A stretch of DNA of 64,000 nt from Bagarius yarrelli (Eukaryota; Chordata; Actinopteri; Siluriformes; Sisoridae). The DNA is taken from assembly GCA_005784505.1 (NCBI GenBank), contig VCAZ01000035.1:2381001-2445000 (forward strand), in the 5' to 3' direction. Below the pieces are notes generated by a model. The model had not been told where the DNA came from. It saw only the letters and a list, made by a program, of their open reading frames with translations, and ran no database searches. Positions 12,231-23,242 of the stretch are shown here, in pieces. Made by a program: the position numbers and the translations under genes. Every line of letters starts with the position of its first letter. The first letter of the stretch is position 1.

Positions 12231-14144
12231 ATAATAAATACAAGCTAGTAATTTTTCAGGAATCCTCTAGGGGCTAACTTATTAGTCAAAAAGCTAATCT
12301 GCAGTTTAATCACCACCCTAAATGTGGACTCTTCTTTTTTTTTTTGAAAATGCTTCATAAGTATGACAAATTCCCTTTTTCAGCACGTCATGTTATGGAT
12401 AACCTACAAAGCCCTTCAGTTTGTTTTAGAAATGCAAATACAGACTGACACTAGAGACTCTTTCCAAAAAATGCCAAAGAATTTCCACCTAAAATACAAA
12501 GAATATATCTTAAATACTGACTAACTAAAACACAATGTAATTATATAGAAAGCATTTGAGAAAAACACCTTTCTAGGTTACTACTATAAAACAAAATATT
12601 TACAATATTACATACACTTACTAAAAATAATATAGGAGCAAAGGTCTTAAAATAAAACCTTACAGTCAAACTTCTATCAGAAATGCTGTTATAGAAAAAC
12701 AGTCAATAATTTTCGACCAGACAGAATCATCCATTCATCCTGTGCTGCTGTGTCCGGTCAGTAAAGCATCTTTAGGAACTATTTACAAGTATAAGTAAAT
12801 ATTTTTATATATATAAATTAAATACCCTGGGAATTTATATACTGGCCTACCAGCATATTGTTATAGGAGCTATTCTGAAAGAACAGTGACTGCTAGGCCC
12901 CCAACAGCAGCAGGCAGCAGTTCAACAGATGTCTGTGATTATATATATATATATATATTTCATTTCACAGTCTTCTGGATGACACTAATAATAATAATAT
13001 AATGTGATTATAGGTCGGTAAAGGAAATAAATGCATAAAATATGCAGGTTCATACCTTTATAAAGATGTCAAATACATTTCAGATATTGTATTTCCATTT
13101 CCATTTACAGTATTTGGCAGACGCCCTTATCCAGAGCGACTTACATTTATCTCTTTTATACAACTGAACAATTGGGGGCTAAGGGCCCTGCTTAGGGGCC
13201 CACGGTGGTGGCTATTATCAGCACAAAATGAGTTTTCTCTCTATATACAGACAGAATGTCTTACAATATGATTCATGGAATGGACGTACTTTAGATCTGC
13301 CCCTGATCTGAACTCTATAAAGTCATGCCCGTTTTCCCGCCTGGTCCTCGTGTTTTTGTTCCAAACAGGCACAATGCTGATTTCCACCCAGTCAAAAGAA
13401 GGTGAAATTCCTTTCTGCATCATTACACCTAAACGCAGTGAGTCTGGGTGGCCACACTAAAAACTAAAAAACCTCCTTTACTGAAGACTTATAAACACAT
13501 ACACATGTTCTGAATCTAGTGCTCTTTGTTTAAGCTGTTAAGAACCTAATGACTGCAAAAGTGTTTTTTCATCAAGTTCTTAGGATTTTTTTCACTGATA
13601 ATTAATTTACTTAGTTTCTTTAGGCAATAATCTAACGTGTATTTTTATTTAATAAGCAATAGGAAGATCCCAGAAAATACGAGGAAAGAATATCCGTTAA
13701 ATGAAATTGAATTTGCTTATTTTATATTTAAAGCATTCTACTTTCCCAGCATCCCGCAGTATGTTTGGTGTTATATTTGCAAAAAACTGAGAACGCTGAG
13801 CTTTAGGGCATCAGGGTGTGAATTGCAGTGTGCTCTTTGTGTAATATAATACTTTTTGTAAGACAATCCACTGCACCTGGGCTGTTTTACACCAAAACAA
13901 TCTTCAAAAACAGATACAGAAAATATTATACATCCATCATCAAATACACATTTTTATATCTTTATTTAACAAATACGTTTGGTTTAATAATAAATTACTA
14001 TAATATACTAATACTTTATACTTATAATTTAAGTGTATATTATTTTATTTTTTGAAGCATATTTAAAACAACCGTGATTGGACAACTGTTAGGTTTTCAT
14101 GTTCTTGTTTGATCTTTTTCTTGTTTCATGTTTATTGTTTTGTG
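12231..14144. other. Intergenic, no gene seen apart from a SINE half
   Basis: Contains the SINE 3' half at 13,090-13,215 and a (TA) run near 12,940. The rest is A/T-rich with no supported gene. Confidence 0.55.
13090..13215 (-). mobile_element. V-type SINE, 3' half
   Basis: cagtatttggcagacgccct tatccagagcgacttacatt and ggccctgcttaggggcccac in reverse orientation. The head half is absent. Confidence 0.7.
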
Positions 14145-14187
14145 TCTATGCTATGCTATGCTATGCTAGCTAGCTATGCTATGCTAC
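14145..14187. repeat. (CTATG)n pentanucleotide run
   Basis: ctatg repeated about four times, interrupted by agctagct, then three more units. A small palindromic gctagctagc sits in the middle. Confidence 0.8.
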
Positions 14188-14499
14188 AGGAACAGAAACA
14201 AAACCAAAAGCATGAACAAGATCTTTACACAGTGGTACATGAACAAACACTAAACAATCCACCACCAATATGAACTCAGCGGTTGAGCAGCGAAATTTGT
14301 GAAGTTGTAGAGTTTGTCGTCTGTTAAACCCACCGTGAACGGGGAACTTCCAGGGAGCAGGAAATACATTGATTATGCATTGCAGCTAAGTGGTTCACTG
14401 TGGGTTTAACTGACAAGCTTCTGGTTTTGTTCCTGTTCCAGTTCCTGTTTAGTCAAGTTAAGTTTAGTTTAGTTCATGTTTGTTAATTGTCTGGTGTTC

Positions 14500-14850
14500 T
14501 TACATATAGTCACATTGTGAATTTGGGACGAATTACTACACCTCTTAAACCAAAAAAAATTATTCAGGGCTAACAGTGTTGGGGCCATTCTTACATACAA
14601 TGGTAATGAATTCCAGAGTTTAGGGGCAGCAAAGACACAGCCAGACCTCGGAGACCTGGATGGGATGTGCAGTTGTAACAGATCAGAGCGGTAGATTTTT
14701 GTAAGCAGGCACCAAATACTTAAAATCAATTGCAAAACGGAATAAATTACGGACAGTGCACTCCAAAACGGGAAGCCCAAAGTAACCACTTCACAAGTAA
14801 CCAATGCTACCACTGTGGGGGTGCCCCTGAGCAATAGACCCTTAACCAAT
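14500..14850 (-). mobile_element. LINE (L2/Rex-like) polyprotein C-terminal remnant
   Basis: Minus-strand reading gives PSRSPRSGCVFAAPKLWNSL followed by PLYVRMAPTLLALNNFFWFK. This is the 'APKLWNSLP..IR.A..L..FK' ending typical of L2/Rex-type reverse-transcriptase proteins. An internal deletion and short span mark it as dead. Confidence 0.65.
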
Positions 14851-14899
14851 GAATGATAGAAGCAGATGGAATAACCCCAATTTCTCAGTTTAAAAAAAT

Positions 14900-15000
14900 A
14901 TACTGTGGTGGTTTAGTGGTTAAGGTGTTGGAATACCAGAGATAAAACCCTGTAAGTCGCTCTCTATAAGGGAATCTGCCAAATGCTGTAATTGTAAATG
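14900..15000 (+). mobile_element. V-type SINE with internal deletion
   Basis: Head ggtggtttagtggttaaggt joined almost directly to tail gtaagtcgctctctataagg and gccaaatgctgtaattgtaa. Confidence 0.7.
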
Positions 15001-15539
15001 TTCTGTTGCCCCCGTTACAATGCTGTTTTCGTTACTAAGAATAAAATGTGATGTTACTATAATTGAGTTTAAAGAAGCGGTTTTAATCTGGGTATATGGT
15101 CCCTCAGCTATAGGACCTGCAAAGGTTTTTTTTCTCTGGTGTGTGTGGGGTGCAGTGAGACATATAACTGATGATAAGTGGTGTGTGTGTGTGTGTGTTG
15201 GAGGTGCGAGACAACCACGTAATTATGGTTGGATTAGGTAGAATAAATTTCTATTTTGCATATGAAATCATATACTACTATATGTATGTACTATATTTTA
15301 GTAAAAATTTACTTCCCGAACGTTGAATAGTATGTTCTATATAGTATGAAATTCGGACATATTACAGGGTTCAGAACAATGACAAGTCCAACCTTAAGAC
15401 AGTGTGTGTGATAGGACAGGGATGCTCAAAAATTCGCATATGGATATGATGATCTGGTGTCCCAGATCTTTTGGCCATAAAGTGTATGATGCAATTAGAA
15501 ACAACTTTTAAATAAATAAAATTCCTTTTAAATTCCACA

Positions 15540-15620
15540 ACTTTATAGCATTTGGCAGACGTCCTTATTCAGAGTGACTTACATTTATCTCATTTATAAA
15601 ACTGAGCAATTAGAGGTCAT
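15540..15620 (-). mobile_element. V-type SINE, 3' fragment
   Basis: atagcatttggcagacgtcc ttattcagagtgacttacat in reverse orientation, directly followed by another SINE in the opposite orientation. Confidence 0.6.
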
Positions 15621-15635
15621 TAGAAATTAGCAGGG

Positions 15636-15860
15636 GCAGGGTGGCTCAAATGGTTAAGGTGCTGAGTTGTTAATCTGAAGACCAAAAATACCTGGGTTCA
15701 AGCCCCATCTCTGACAAGTCAACCACTGTTGGGTCCTTGAGCAAGACCCTTAACCCTTCCTGCTCCACGGGTGCTGTATCATAGCTGACCCCAACTTGCT
15801 AAGATGGGATATGTGAAAAATGCATTTCATTGGCTCTGTACACATACCTTACACAATGAA
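15636..15860 (+). mobile_element. tRNA-derived SINE, different tail subfamily
   Basis: Head ggctcaaatggttaaggtgc, body ttgagcaagacccttaaccc, then a tail gctgtatcatagctgacccc and gatatgtgaaaaatgcattt unlike the 'ctggataagg' tails. A second subfamily sharing the head. Confidence 0.65.
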
Positions 15861-15882
15861 GTTGAAATTTTATTTATTTATT

Positions 15883-16027
15883 TATTTTTTTTAAGGGTCT
15901 TGCTCAGGGGCACAACAGCGGTGGCTTGTGGGTGCTGGGAATCAAACCCTGGCTTGTGGGTGCTGGGAATCGAACCCTGGGCTTTTTGGTATTATTCTAA
16001 CACCCTAACCACTAAGCCACCACTTTC
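15883..16027 (-). mobile_element. V-type SINE with 28-bp internal duplication
   Basis: Reverse copy ending at the head (accctaaccactaagccacc). The segment ggcttgtgggtgctgggaat is present twice in a row at about 15,922 and 15,952 with one base difference in the following codon-sized word. Confidence 0.65.
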
Positions 16028-16189
16028 TTTAGGCACACCAGAAATAGTAGACGGGTACAGCATATTGCAGCGGTGGCGTAGATTTTTTTTGGCTACTTCT
16101 CAAAAAAAACAAAACAAAATAAGACATATCTGTTGGATAATTTTGGTTTTACAGTTAAGAATAAATAGTGTTTATTGTCTTTAAGCTGT

Positions 16190-16438
16190 CTTTCTTCCCT
16201 TAATGTTGCTTAAGGTGGTTATTTGTCACATATTCTCTACAGCACAGTGAAATTTGTTTTTTTCATATAATCCCAGTTTAGAAAGTTCCCAGTGCAGGGT
16301 CTGCTATAATACAGCAATCCTAAACAAACAGAAAGAGTTTAGGGTCTTGCTCAAGCATCCAACAGTGGAAGACTGGCAGTGTCGCACCACCGTTGCTTTC
16401 CGGTCATCCAAACGTCCACTCAGCGCCTTAACTATTCA
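16190..16438 (-). mobile_element. SINE, 'sheltered' tail subfamily, diverged
   Basis: Reverse copy of the subfamily at 15,636-15,860: atttgtcacatattctctac agcacagtgaaattt, cttgctcaagcatccaacag, head near cagcgccttaac. Strongly diverged. Confidence 0.45.
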
Positions 16439-16989
16439 AGACCACCTCCATAGTTTTATAAATCTGTGTTGTTCTATATATGGTTGAATTGATATAAGCT
16501 TAATACAGTGCACATAGCCAAAGAGTATTTTGCTGGTCTCCACTATATATCTGTGGTATTAATGCCAGAAATAAACCTGAAACCTTGAACTGTTGCCCAA
16601 AAAAAGAGGCACACCTTAAGATGTCTAGTAAAAAAATCTGTTACTGATATAATGATGTGGGTAAAATCATCTTCCTGCTAGTTTTGGTGCATTCCATCCT
16701 GCTGCACCTTCACAGTTCTGTGACTCTGCTGTGCTTGAATGCATGAGAGGCACCACGTCCCATCCTCATGATCCTCAACAGATGCAGAGAGGAAAGAGCT
16801 CAGAGATATCTTAGCGAAATGCTTCACTTATTAAAAAGGGTTAAATACTAAAAAAAGCATTACTTATTGTGTTTTTTCTTTAATTAAAAAAAGTACCTTT
16901 ATGCCACCAGGAAAAAAATCGACACACTTAAAGAAATGTGGGAGCATCTTGATTCAAGTTAATAGAATTATCTTTGGGAATAAATAATT

Positions 16990-17310
16990 AGGACAGGATT
17001 AGGAAGTTCATTAATGAGACGGCTAATATTAGATGTTTTGGGGAGAAAGTCAGGAAAGCCAGATTGAGGTGGTTTAGACATGTACAGAGGAGGGATAGTG
17101 AATATATTGGTAGGAGGATGTTAGAAATGAAGCTACCAGGCAGAAGGTAAAGAGGAAGACCAAAGAGGAGGTATATGGATGCGATAAACAAGGACATGAA
17201 GTTAGTGGGTGTGAGTGAAGAGGATGTAGAGAATAGGGTTAGGTGGAGACAGATGATTCACTGTGGCAACCCCCTAAAAGGGAACAACTTGAAGGAGAAG
17301 AAGAAGATTA
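16990..17310 (+). mobile_element. LINE 3' end, same family, copy 2
   Basis: Plus-strand copy of the element at 8,043-8,370: gaggtggtttagacatgtac, gtaggaggatgttagaaatg and aggtggagacagatgattca are shared, ending in gaaggagaagaagaag. It is the same 3' piece in opposite orientation and carries stops. Confidence 0.8.
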
Positions 17311-19075
17311 ACAAAGAATTTGTTTTTTTTTCATAAGCATTTTGGATCTGTATCAAAGAATACAGTGTATGACATGTCTGGTGGTATTACAAGCCCATAT
17401 CAAAGCAAATACTGAGCATACAACTTATATTTTCAAAGAAATTCTTCAGTAAACTGTGTATAAAATGTAAGTATTCAGTTTGTTTATGAATATAACACAA
17501 AATTGACAAACAAAAGGCAGCCGTTTGGAATGATTACCGGACCTCCCCCTGCGGTGTATTTTTAGGAGTTTTGGGCTACTTGGAAAATGTAGCAAGCTAA
17601 GCTATCAGGTACTCTACACTAAATGAAGCTTTACTAAACTGAAGCTAAATCTATTGGGAAATGTAGCGAGCTAAAAGCAAGCGACAGCAACATGAAAACA
17701 AATAACCTACTACATTCAAGCTATGTTGTTTATATCATTTTTACAGTCACAGATTTTGTCATTATTATGTGGAAACACTTAAAATTCTCAATGATCTAAA
17801 GTAAAACAAGGATTATATTCGGGAACAAATGTGCACCAAACCGGTTCAGTATAAATACGTGTACCGTTACACCCCTATTAAATAATGACTAAAATTAAAT
17901 ACAGATTGTTTCTGAATAGAATACTGATATTTAGAGGACAGAGCGAAAAAAAAATAGATTTAATAGATTTAAAAGAGAAAACTTTTTTCATGCTACCCAG
18001 TGTTCGGCTGTAGCTAACTGACGTTTGCAGACTAAATTGCAATGGTTTTGGTAGCAAGCTAATTTGATTTAATTACATTCAGGCAAATTTATTGTGTGTC
18101 TGTGTGTGTTTGTGTGTGTCAGCTCAGTGATTGGTTCGTGACGTCACTCTCTGGCTCAAAAGAAAAGAATAATCACTGTAATACGAAAGTATTCTGGCGG
18201 CCCCACAGCTCTGTACTTGTCCAGGATAAGTCTTGTCATCAAGTACCAACAGTGTGTATCTTTAAACACACACGAAGTTATTTAACAGTCTATTATATGA
18301 CAAACACCCAAAATAACAGAAAAAAGTACAATTTAGTACCTTTGTTGATGAAAGATCACAGCATGCTATCCACTTTAAAGCCTGGGTTCTGCTTGTACTA
18401 TATCACTTGTCATTTAATTGGATTGCACATCTGCCAGCTCTGATCTAGTTCCACAATCTTGGTGTAAATACAGATCAGTCTTACACATAAAAGTACCAGG
18501 CGACATCTTTCCTCTAGTTTTCAGTTTGTATCTCTTACATCTATTATGTATCTTTTTTTCTAACAAAGATCTTGAAATATAGTTTATTCTTAGATTTTAG
18601 ATTTATCGATGATATTCTGGAATAAATTTACTGATTATAGACTCATGATGGAAATTGTTAGAAACTAACATTCGCTCTTGTGGTACCATCAAGGAGCATC
18701 TTTTGTGTCTCTAGCATGTGTTATTATCTGTCGAACTGGAGCTTGCTTTTTAGCTTGGGCTTTTCTTAGCTTTGTCTTGGGCTTAGCTTTCTTCTTTGGT
18801 AGTTTTTAGGGGGTTACTATCTTAGAGGCCCTTGTAAGATTCACTTTGTATTTCTAGGACGATATACATACCAAAGAGAACATAGTCCATCTGGTCTCAC
18901 AGTTTTATTTCTTACATTTAAGAAGTGTTATTAATAAAAGGGTTTATTATTTCATTAGTATGCAGTTTTACATTAAAAAAACCAAGAAAGTTCTGGATCT
19001 TGATATAATGTAAAGGCAAAATTTTCTGAATTCTTTTATAAAACATTTTCATTAAAATTTTTTACAGTATACAAG
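17311..19075. other. Intergenic, no gene seen
   Basis: Between the LINE end and the second MITE. A short (TG) run at 18,093-18,120; no recognisable coding sequence or repeat family. Confidence 0.55.
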
Positions 19076-19576
19076 TACAGTGCTTGCTACTTTGACTTAC
19101 GAGTGTCCCAACTAAGAAATTTTTCGATTTTTTGCTGTGAGTTGTTGCAAGCTAAAAAATTCAGGTTACGAGTCAGCTTCAGCTATCCAACCGCTAGTTA
19201 GCGTAGCGAACGCTAAGTTAAAGTGAACGCCGTAACATCAGGCCAGCATCCCATGTCTCACTCGATAGCTAGTCAGCCAAGCGTGTTAGCAAGTGGAGTC
19301 GTCTGATCTCCAAGGTAAATGCTGTGTACATTATACTTAGTACATTCCTATTGTATTGGGTTTTTTTAATACAATATTCGTTATTTATAATTTTATTTTT
19401 CTAATTTACAAATGTAACATAAAATGCTTTGTTTTTTTTGTGACCCGGAACGAATTAATGGCATTTTAATTTATTTCAATAGAAAAAATTGATTCAGCAT
19501 AACAAATTGATCTGACATTTGAGTTACGAGCCACGTCACAGAACCAATTAAACTGGTAATTGACAGCACCCCTGTA
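19076..19576 (+). mobile_element. TA-flanked MITE, copy 2
   Basis: 497 bp (19,078-19,574) with TA on both sides. It starts cagtgcttgctactttgact and shares with copies 1 and 3 the blocks tacgagtgtcccaacta, ctcgatagctagtcag, gcaagtggagtcgtctgatc and aaggtaaatgctgt. More diverged and internally deleted. Confidence 0.7.
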
Positions 19577-21345
19577 TATATATTTTGTACAGTACATGTA
19601 AGATACATCAGAGCAACAACGTTGTTTCATTAAAGACTGTAAATGTGGCATAGTTGAATGTATCATAAAGCAGGTATTTGATGCTCGCTTTTAAAAGAGA
19701 AGTATTTAAAAATCCATTAAGGTCTCAAATACTTTCCAACATTTAAACCCATGTGTGCTTAATAGAATGAAACTAATGAGCTGCAACCTGAACTGGTTTC
19801 CTTTCCAAACCTTATTATCCTGTTATCCAGCGACAGATACAATTACAGATGCTTCTCTTTGGTGCTTCCAAATCGCTTAGCATTTCATCTCGTTTTTATC
19901 TCATTTGTTAAAGAACAAACATACAAACGAGCTGTGAGTTCTCGGTCTCTGGCCTCTTCTTCCAGTGGGATTCCCAGATGCTTCCTAGTACAATACCTTC
20001 CAGCTTATTTCGACAGCGGACCCAGATCTTTCTCCCAATGGTTCATTCCCAGAGGACCAGGAGGAAGCAGGCAGGGGGTGTCCTCATGCAGAAACCCTTT
20101 TAAATGGCGTTTGGTTACCCTTTAAAACTGTCTCGTCCTTAAGCTACTCGAAAAGCGAGCCAGGATAAAATAAATTGGTAGAATTCTTTCCAGTTTTATG
20201 ACTTTTTCTCATGAATGTAGGTGAGGATGAGGACATTAATTACTCTGGTAAATTATTAGATTATAGATATGCCTTTCTCTCGCTCACATCTTTTCTTTCT
20301 TCACTATAACATGTTAAGGAACCTGACCAATTTTAGACTTGTTGACAAGTTGGCAATATTTTTTGGAAACATGCCTCTTTTTTCTGGGAAAGAAGAATTA
20401 ATTAATAATTAGATAATTACATTTGTACAATAAATGTGCCACAAGTCTAATTGCCAAACTCACTGCTCCAGTTTTTCAATCACTTTTGACACTTTTATTG
20501 CACGTGTAAACTTTAAATATGTTCCAAAATAAATTAAAAACAAAAAACAAAAACCCTAATAAGGTCATGGTCATGATCCGACTCTAAAGTTTCCATAATC
20601 ACTCAGCTTTATTTTAGAGAAATCAACATTAGACATTTTAACTTACTGTTTCTTTATTAGGGACAGTCACATATGTTTGCAGTTATCCACCAGACAGTGG
20701 CATCATGGTGAAGTAGTGGTGTAGTTGGTCCCATACAGGCAGGTTTAGTTATTTTATAAAACTGATGATATCAGAATTTCATGGAGAAAAAAAAAGGGGG
20801 GTGGGTGCAAATCAAACTGTCGGTAATGCAGGACTGTAATGTTGCCACATGATTGGCTGATCAGACAAATGATACAGATAAACAGGTGTTTATAATGTGG
20901 ACGGTCATAACTGTATACCTTTCACCAGTTTGGTGGCAATTAGTAATTTATATTGGAAGCAAATCGAACACGTATCCTTGCATGGAACTGCTGTTTGTAA
21001 CTGATCTGAGGTCAGCTGAGAAGCACTGAGTCAGTATAACAGGTTTCTGCGCATGGATGACATTCTACTCCATTATTCAAATGCTCTGGTTTTATATTAA
21101 CAACTAAAGATTACACAAGTAAAATAAAACAAAAATTCCAAAATTGAAAGTTTTTATATATTAACTAATGATTATCTAAAATTAGTTATCTGGAGGGCAA
21201 CTAAAATCTGGATTGACTTCAAATACAGGCTTGATAAACATTCTAACAGCATATTTTTGCTCTTTACAATTATTATCAGACTTTAATTATAAATCATGGT
21301 AAAATATTTTAAATATTATGCACCAGCCTTTTTTTAAGTGGAACC
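19577..21345. other. Intergenic, downstream flank of rassf10
   Basis: No gene or repeat recognised. Unique-looking sequence; could contain a rassf10 3' regulatory element, but no specific evidence. Confidence 0.5.
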
Positions 21346-21561
21346 GTTTACAGCAGCGGTGTCCAATCCCGGTCCTGGAGGGTCAGGATTTCCTGCAGAG
21401 TTTAGCTCCAACCCTAATCAAACACACCTGAACCAACTAATCGAGATCTTGGTAGATACTCTTAAAACTTACATGTAGGTGTGTTAAGACAAGTTGGAGC
21501 TAAACTCTGCAAGACACCGACCGGACCTCCAGGACTGAGTTTGAACACTCCTGGTTTACAG
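21346..21561. mobile_element. Fold-back hAT-type MITE with 8-bp target duplication
   Basis: A 200-bp element (21,354-21,553) flanked by perfect 8-bp duplications gtttacag (21,346-21,353 and 21,554-21,561). The two halves are near inverted copies: left cagcggtgtccaat...cggtcctggaggg...tgcagagtttagctccaac, right the reverse complement with cagtcctggagg...tgcagagtttagctccaac. An 8-bp duplication and CAG...CTG ends are hAT hallmarks. The sequence matches a MITE type common in teleosts (Angel-like; name from memory). Confidence 0.85.
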
Positions 21562-21786
21562 GAAGTGTCTGTGGCATTAAAAAAAACACTCCAAAAAACG
21601 TCAGGATAAATGAACAGTGATTTAGTCGACGTTTAAATGTAATACAGCAATAAAAACGATCCATAATTTATGCAGTCATTTAACACTAATGACTAAGTGC
21701 ACGTTTGTCAGCAATATTAGAATTAGTGCTTCTATAATGCATGAACAACAGGGTGATTCTACACAAAACAGCAAAACCTCCAGTGA

Positions 21787-21792
21787 TTTATT
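21787..21792 (-). terminator. rassf10: Candidate rassf10 poly(A) signal
   Basis: Minus-strand AATAAA, 104 nt after the rassf10 TAG stop. The 3' UTR would then be short and end before the hAT MITE at 21,354-21,553. Longer UTRs cannot be excluded. Confidence 0.4.
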
Positions 21793-21895
21793 AAATCATA
21801 CAGAGTCCATTTCAGTCCAGATGGATATAAATACAAACACTCTTCATGTGTTAATTCCACTCTGGGGGATATTCTTCCTGTCCCTGTGTGTGTTG

Positions 21896-23242
21896 CTATA
21901 CGAGAGACTCAAAAACAGGGGCAATGTCCGAGTCCTGACTGTGCATGGAGCTGAGTCCTGTGTCTGAATCATCATCATTAGTGCTACATGCTTTAGCAGC
22001 AAGTCCTCTGGCCTGCTCAACCCAGGTACCTGTGCCTTCATCTACTTTATTGGTGTTGCACCTTTCCTCCCCTTCCTCCTCCTCCTCTTCCTCCTCCTCT
22101 ACTAAATCGAGTGAGTCCACTTTTTCAAGCAAATCCCTCAGCTCTTGATCTCTTGCCCTCCAGATCTCTTGCACCAAGTCCAGCTCGTTTCTAGCAGTTT
22201 CTAAATCCGTGTTGAGTCTCAGGCCAATGTACAAACTGGCGTCCAGTTGAGTTCTAATTCGCTCCTCCTCCAAAACCGAATCATCCTCAAGTGTCGTTTC
22301 CACCATCTGAGGCGTTTCACATTCGTTTATGTCCCACGATTGATTTCTAACTCTGAGCGTGCTATCATTTTCCTGCAACTCCTTATTATCCAGCTCTGCC
22401 TGTCTCCGCTTCATCCACCTCTGGTTCAGCTCCTCCTGGATCTCCCTGTTAATGCAGTCCAGCAGAACCTGGCGATCAGTTAGATCCTCCTGCAGTCTGA
22501 TCACCTCCTCACACTTTCGGGCATATTCCTCCAACTGAAGCAGCGCCTGCTTCCCATCGCTGGTGTGCTGCTGCCTGGATGCCGCACCTTCCACCAGGTA
22601 GGTCTCCTGAACGTAGTTGGCACCGTGCGCTCTCACCCTGTCCAGATGTACCTTGGCTTCACAAAGCTCGATCTCACGGTCCAGCTCCTGAATGCGCTCC
22701 ACCTGCTGTCGGATGGTGTGGTCTTGCGAGACCACCAGATGCACAAGGGTCTCTATTCTTTCTGCATCTTTGCATTGCGCCCGCGCACGCCTCTTATTGA
22801 TCCGCTCCAACTTCCTGAAAGCCTTTCGGACCACGCGCCGTTGTTTCTCGGGCGACAGAGCCATAGTGGCTTGGCGCACTGTACCCTCGCGCGCACAAGG
22901 GTTTTGCCGGCTAGGCACGAGTCGCGCCTCGGCGCTCCGTGGCGCGCTGCTGCCCAAGGACGCGTCCTGCTTGACGAGCACAAAGCGCACATTCTCCTGC
23001 TCTTCACCCCACGCGTTCCACAAGCGCAGAATTTTGGTCTTTTTGGGTAAAACGCGCTCGAACCCGCGCCACTTCTCCACAATGCAATAAGAGCGCGCTG
23101 ACGCGGACGCGCGCCCGTGCAAGTTTTGTTCTTCTAGCAGGACTTTAATAACGTCCGCACACGTGGTGCGCTTAGACAAACCCGACACGAGCTTCTCTTC
23201 TCGACAAACCCACACGGATATTTTGCTCTCTTCAGCCTCCAT
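21896..23242 (-). CDS. rassf10: Ras association domain family member 10, single-exon reading frame
   Basis: RASSF10 is one of the N-terminal RASSFs (RASSF7-10): a Ras-association domain at the N-terminus, coiled coils and no SARAH domain. The family has scaffold/tumour-suppressor roles and centrosome or cytosol location. Seen in the 448 residues: RA domain at about 7-93 (KISVWVCREEKLVSGLSKRT, YCIVEKWRGFERVLPKKT, WGEEQENVRFVLV); a basic block at 133-152; coiled-coil-prone heptads at about 160-205, 232-290 and 325-380; a run of nine Glu at 382-390; and the family C-terminal tail DDDSDTGLSSMHSQDSD, ending ESLV. Human RASSF10 is somewhat longer (about 507), mainly by low-complexity inserts missing here. 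RASSF9 is excluded by the VEKWRGFER and C-terminal wording. The start ATG fits the family N-terminus (xxxEESKISVW). Located 4.7 kb beyond the tead1 end on the same strand. Which teleost paralogue (a/b) is unknown. Confidence 0.96.
   Translation of the reverse strand: MEAEESKISVWVCREEKLVSGLSKRTTCADVIKVLLEEQNLHGRASASARSYCIVEKWRGFERVLPKKTKILRLWNAWGEEQENVRFVLVKQDASLGSSAPRSAEARLVPSRQNPCAREGTVRQATMALSPEKQRRVVRKAFRKLERINKRRARAQCKDAERIETLVHLVVSQDHTIRQQVERIQELDREIELCEAKVHLDRVRAHGANYVQETYLVEGAASRQQHTSDGKQALLQLEEYARKCEEVIRLQEDLTDRQVLLDCINREIQEELNQRWMKRRQAELDNKELQENDSTLRVRNQSWDINECETPQMVETTLEDDSVLEEERIRTQLDASLYIGLRLNTDLETARNELDLVQEIWRARDQELRDLLEKVDSLDLVEEEEEEEEEGEERCNTNKVDEGTGTWVEQARGLAAKACSTNDDDSDTGLSSMHSQDSDIAPVFESLV
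22073..22099. repeat. rassf10: (TCC)-rich trinucleotide run coding for poly-Glu in rassf10
   Basis: ctcctcctcctcttcctcct region, read on the minus strand as nine Glu codons (residues 382-390), mostly GAG with GAA interruptions. Confidence 0.85.

Noticed and set aside
13241..13460. Overlapping frames on both strands between repeats
   Set aside because: No family resemblance; one contains 'APDLN' by chance but lacks the rest of a transposase signature.
19859..20125. 88-codon plus-strand open frame
   Set aside because: No recognisable motif, no neighbouring exon-like sequence, and length within chance expectation.
22565..23090. Several plus- and minus-strand frames overlapping rassf10
   Set aside because: GC-rich CpG-island DNA has few stops; only the minus frame at 21,896-23,242 shows family similarity.
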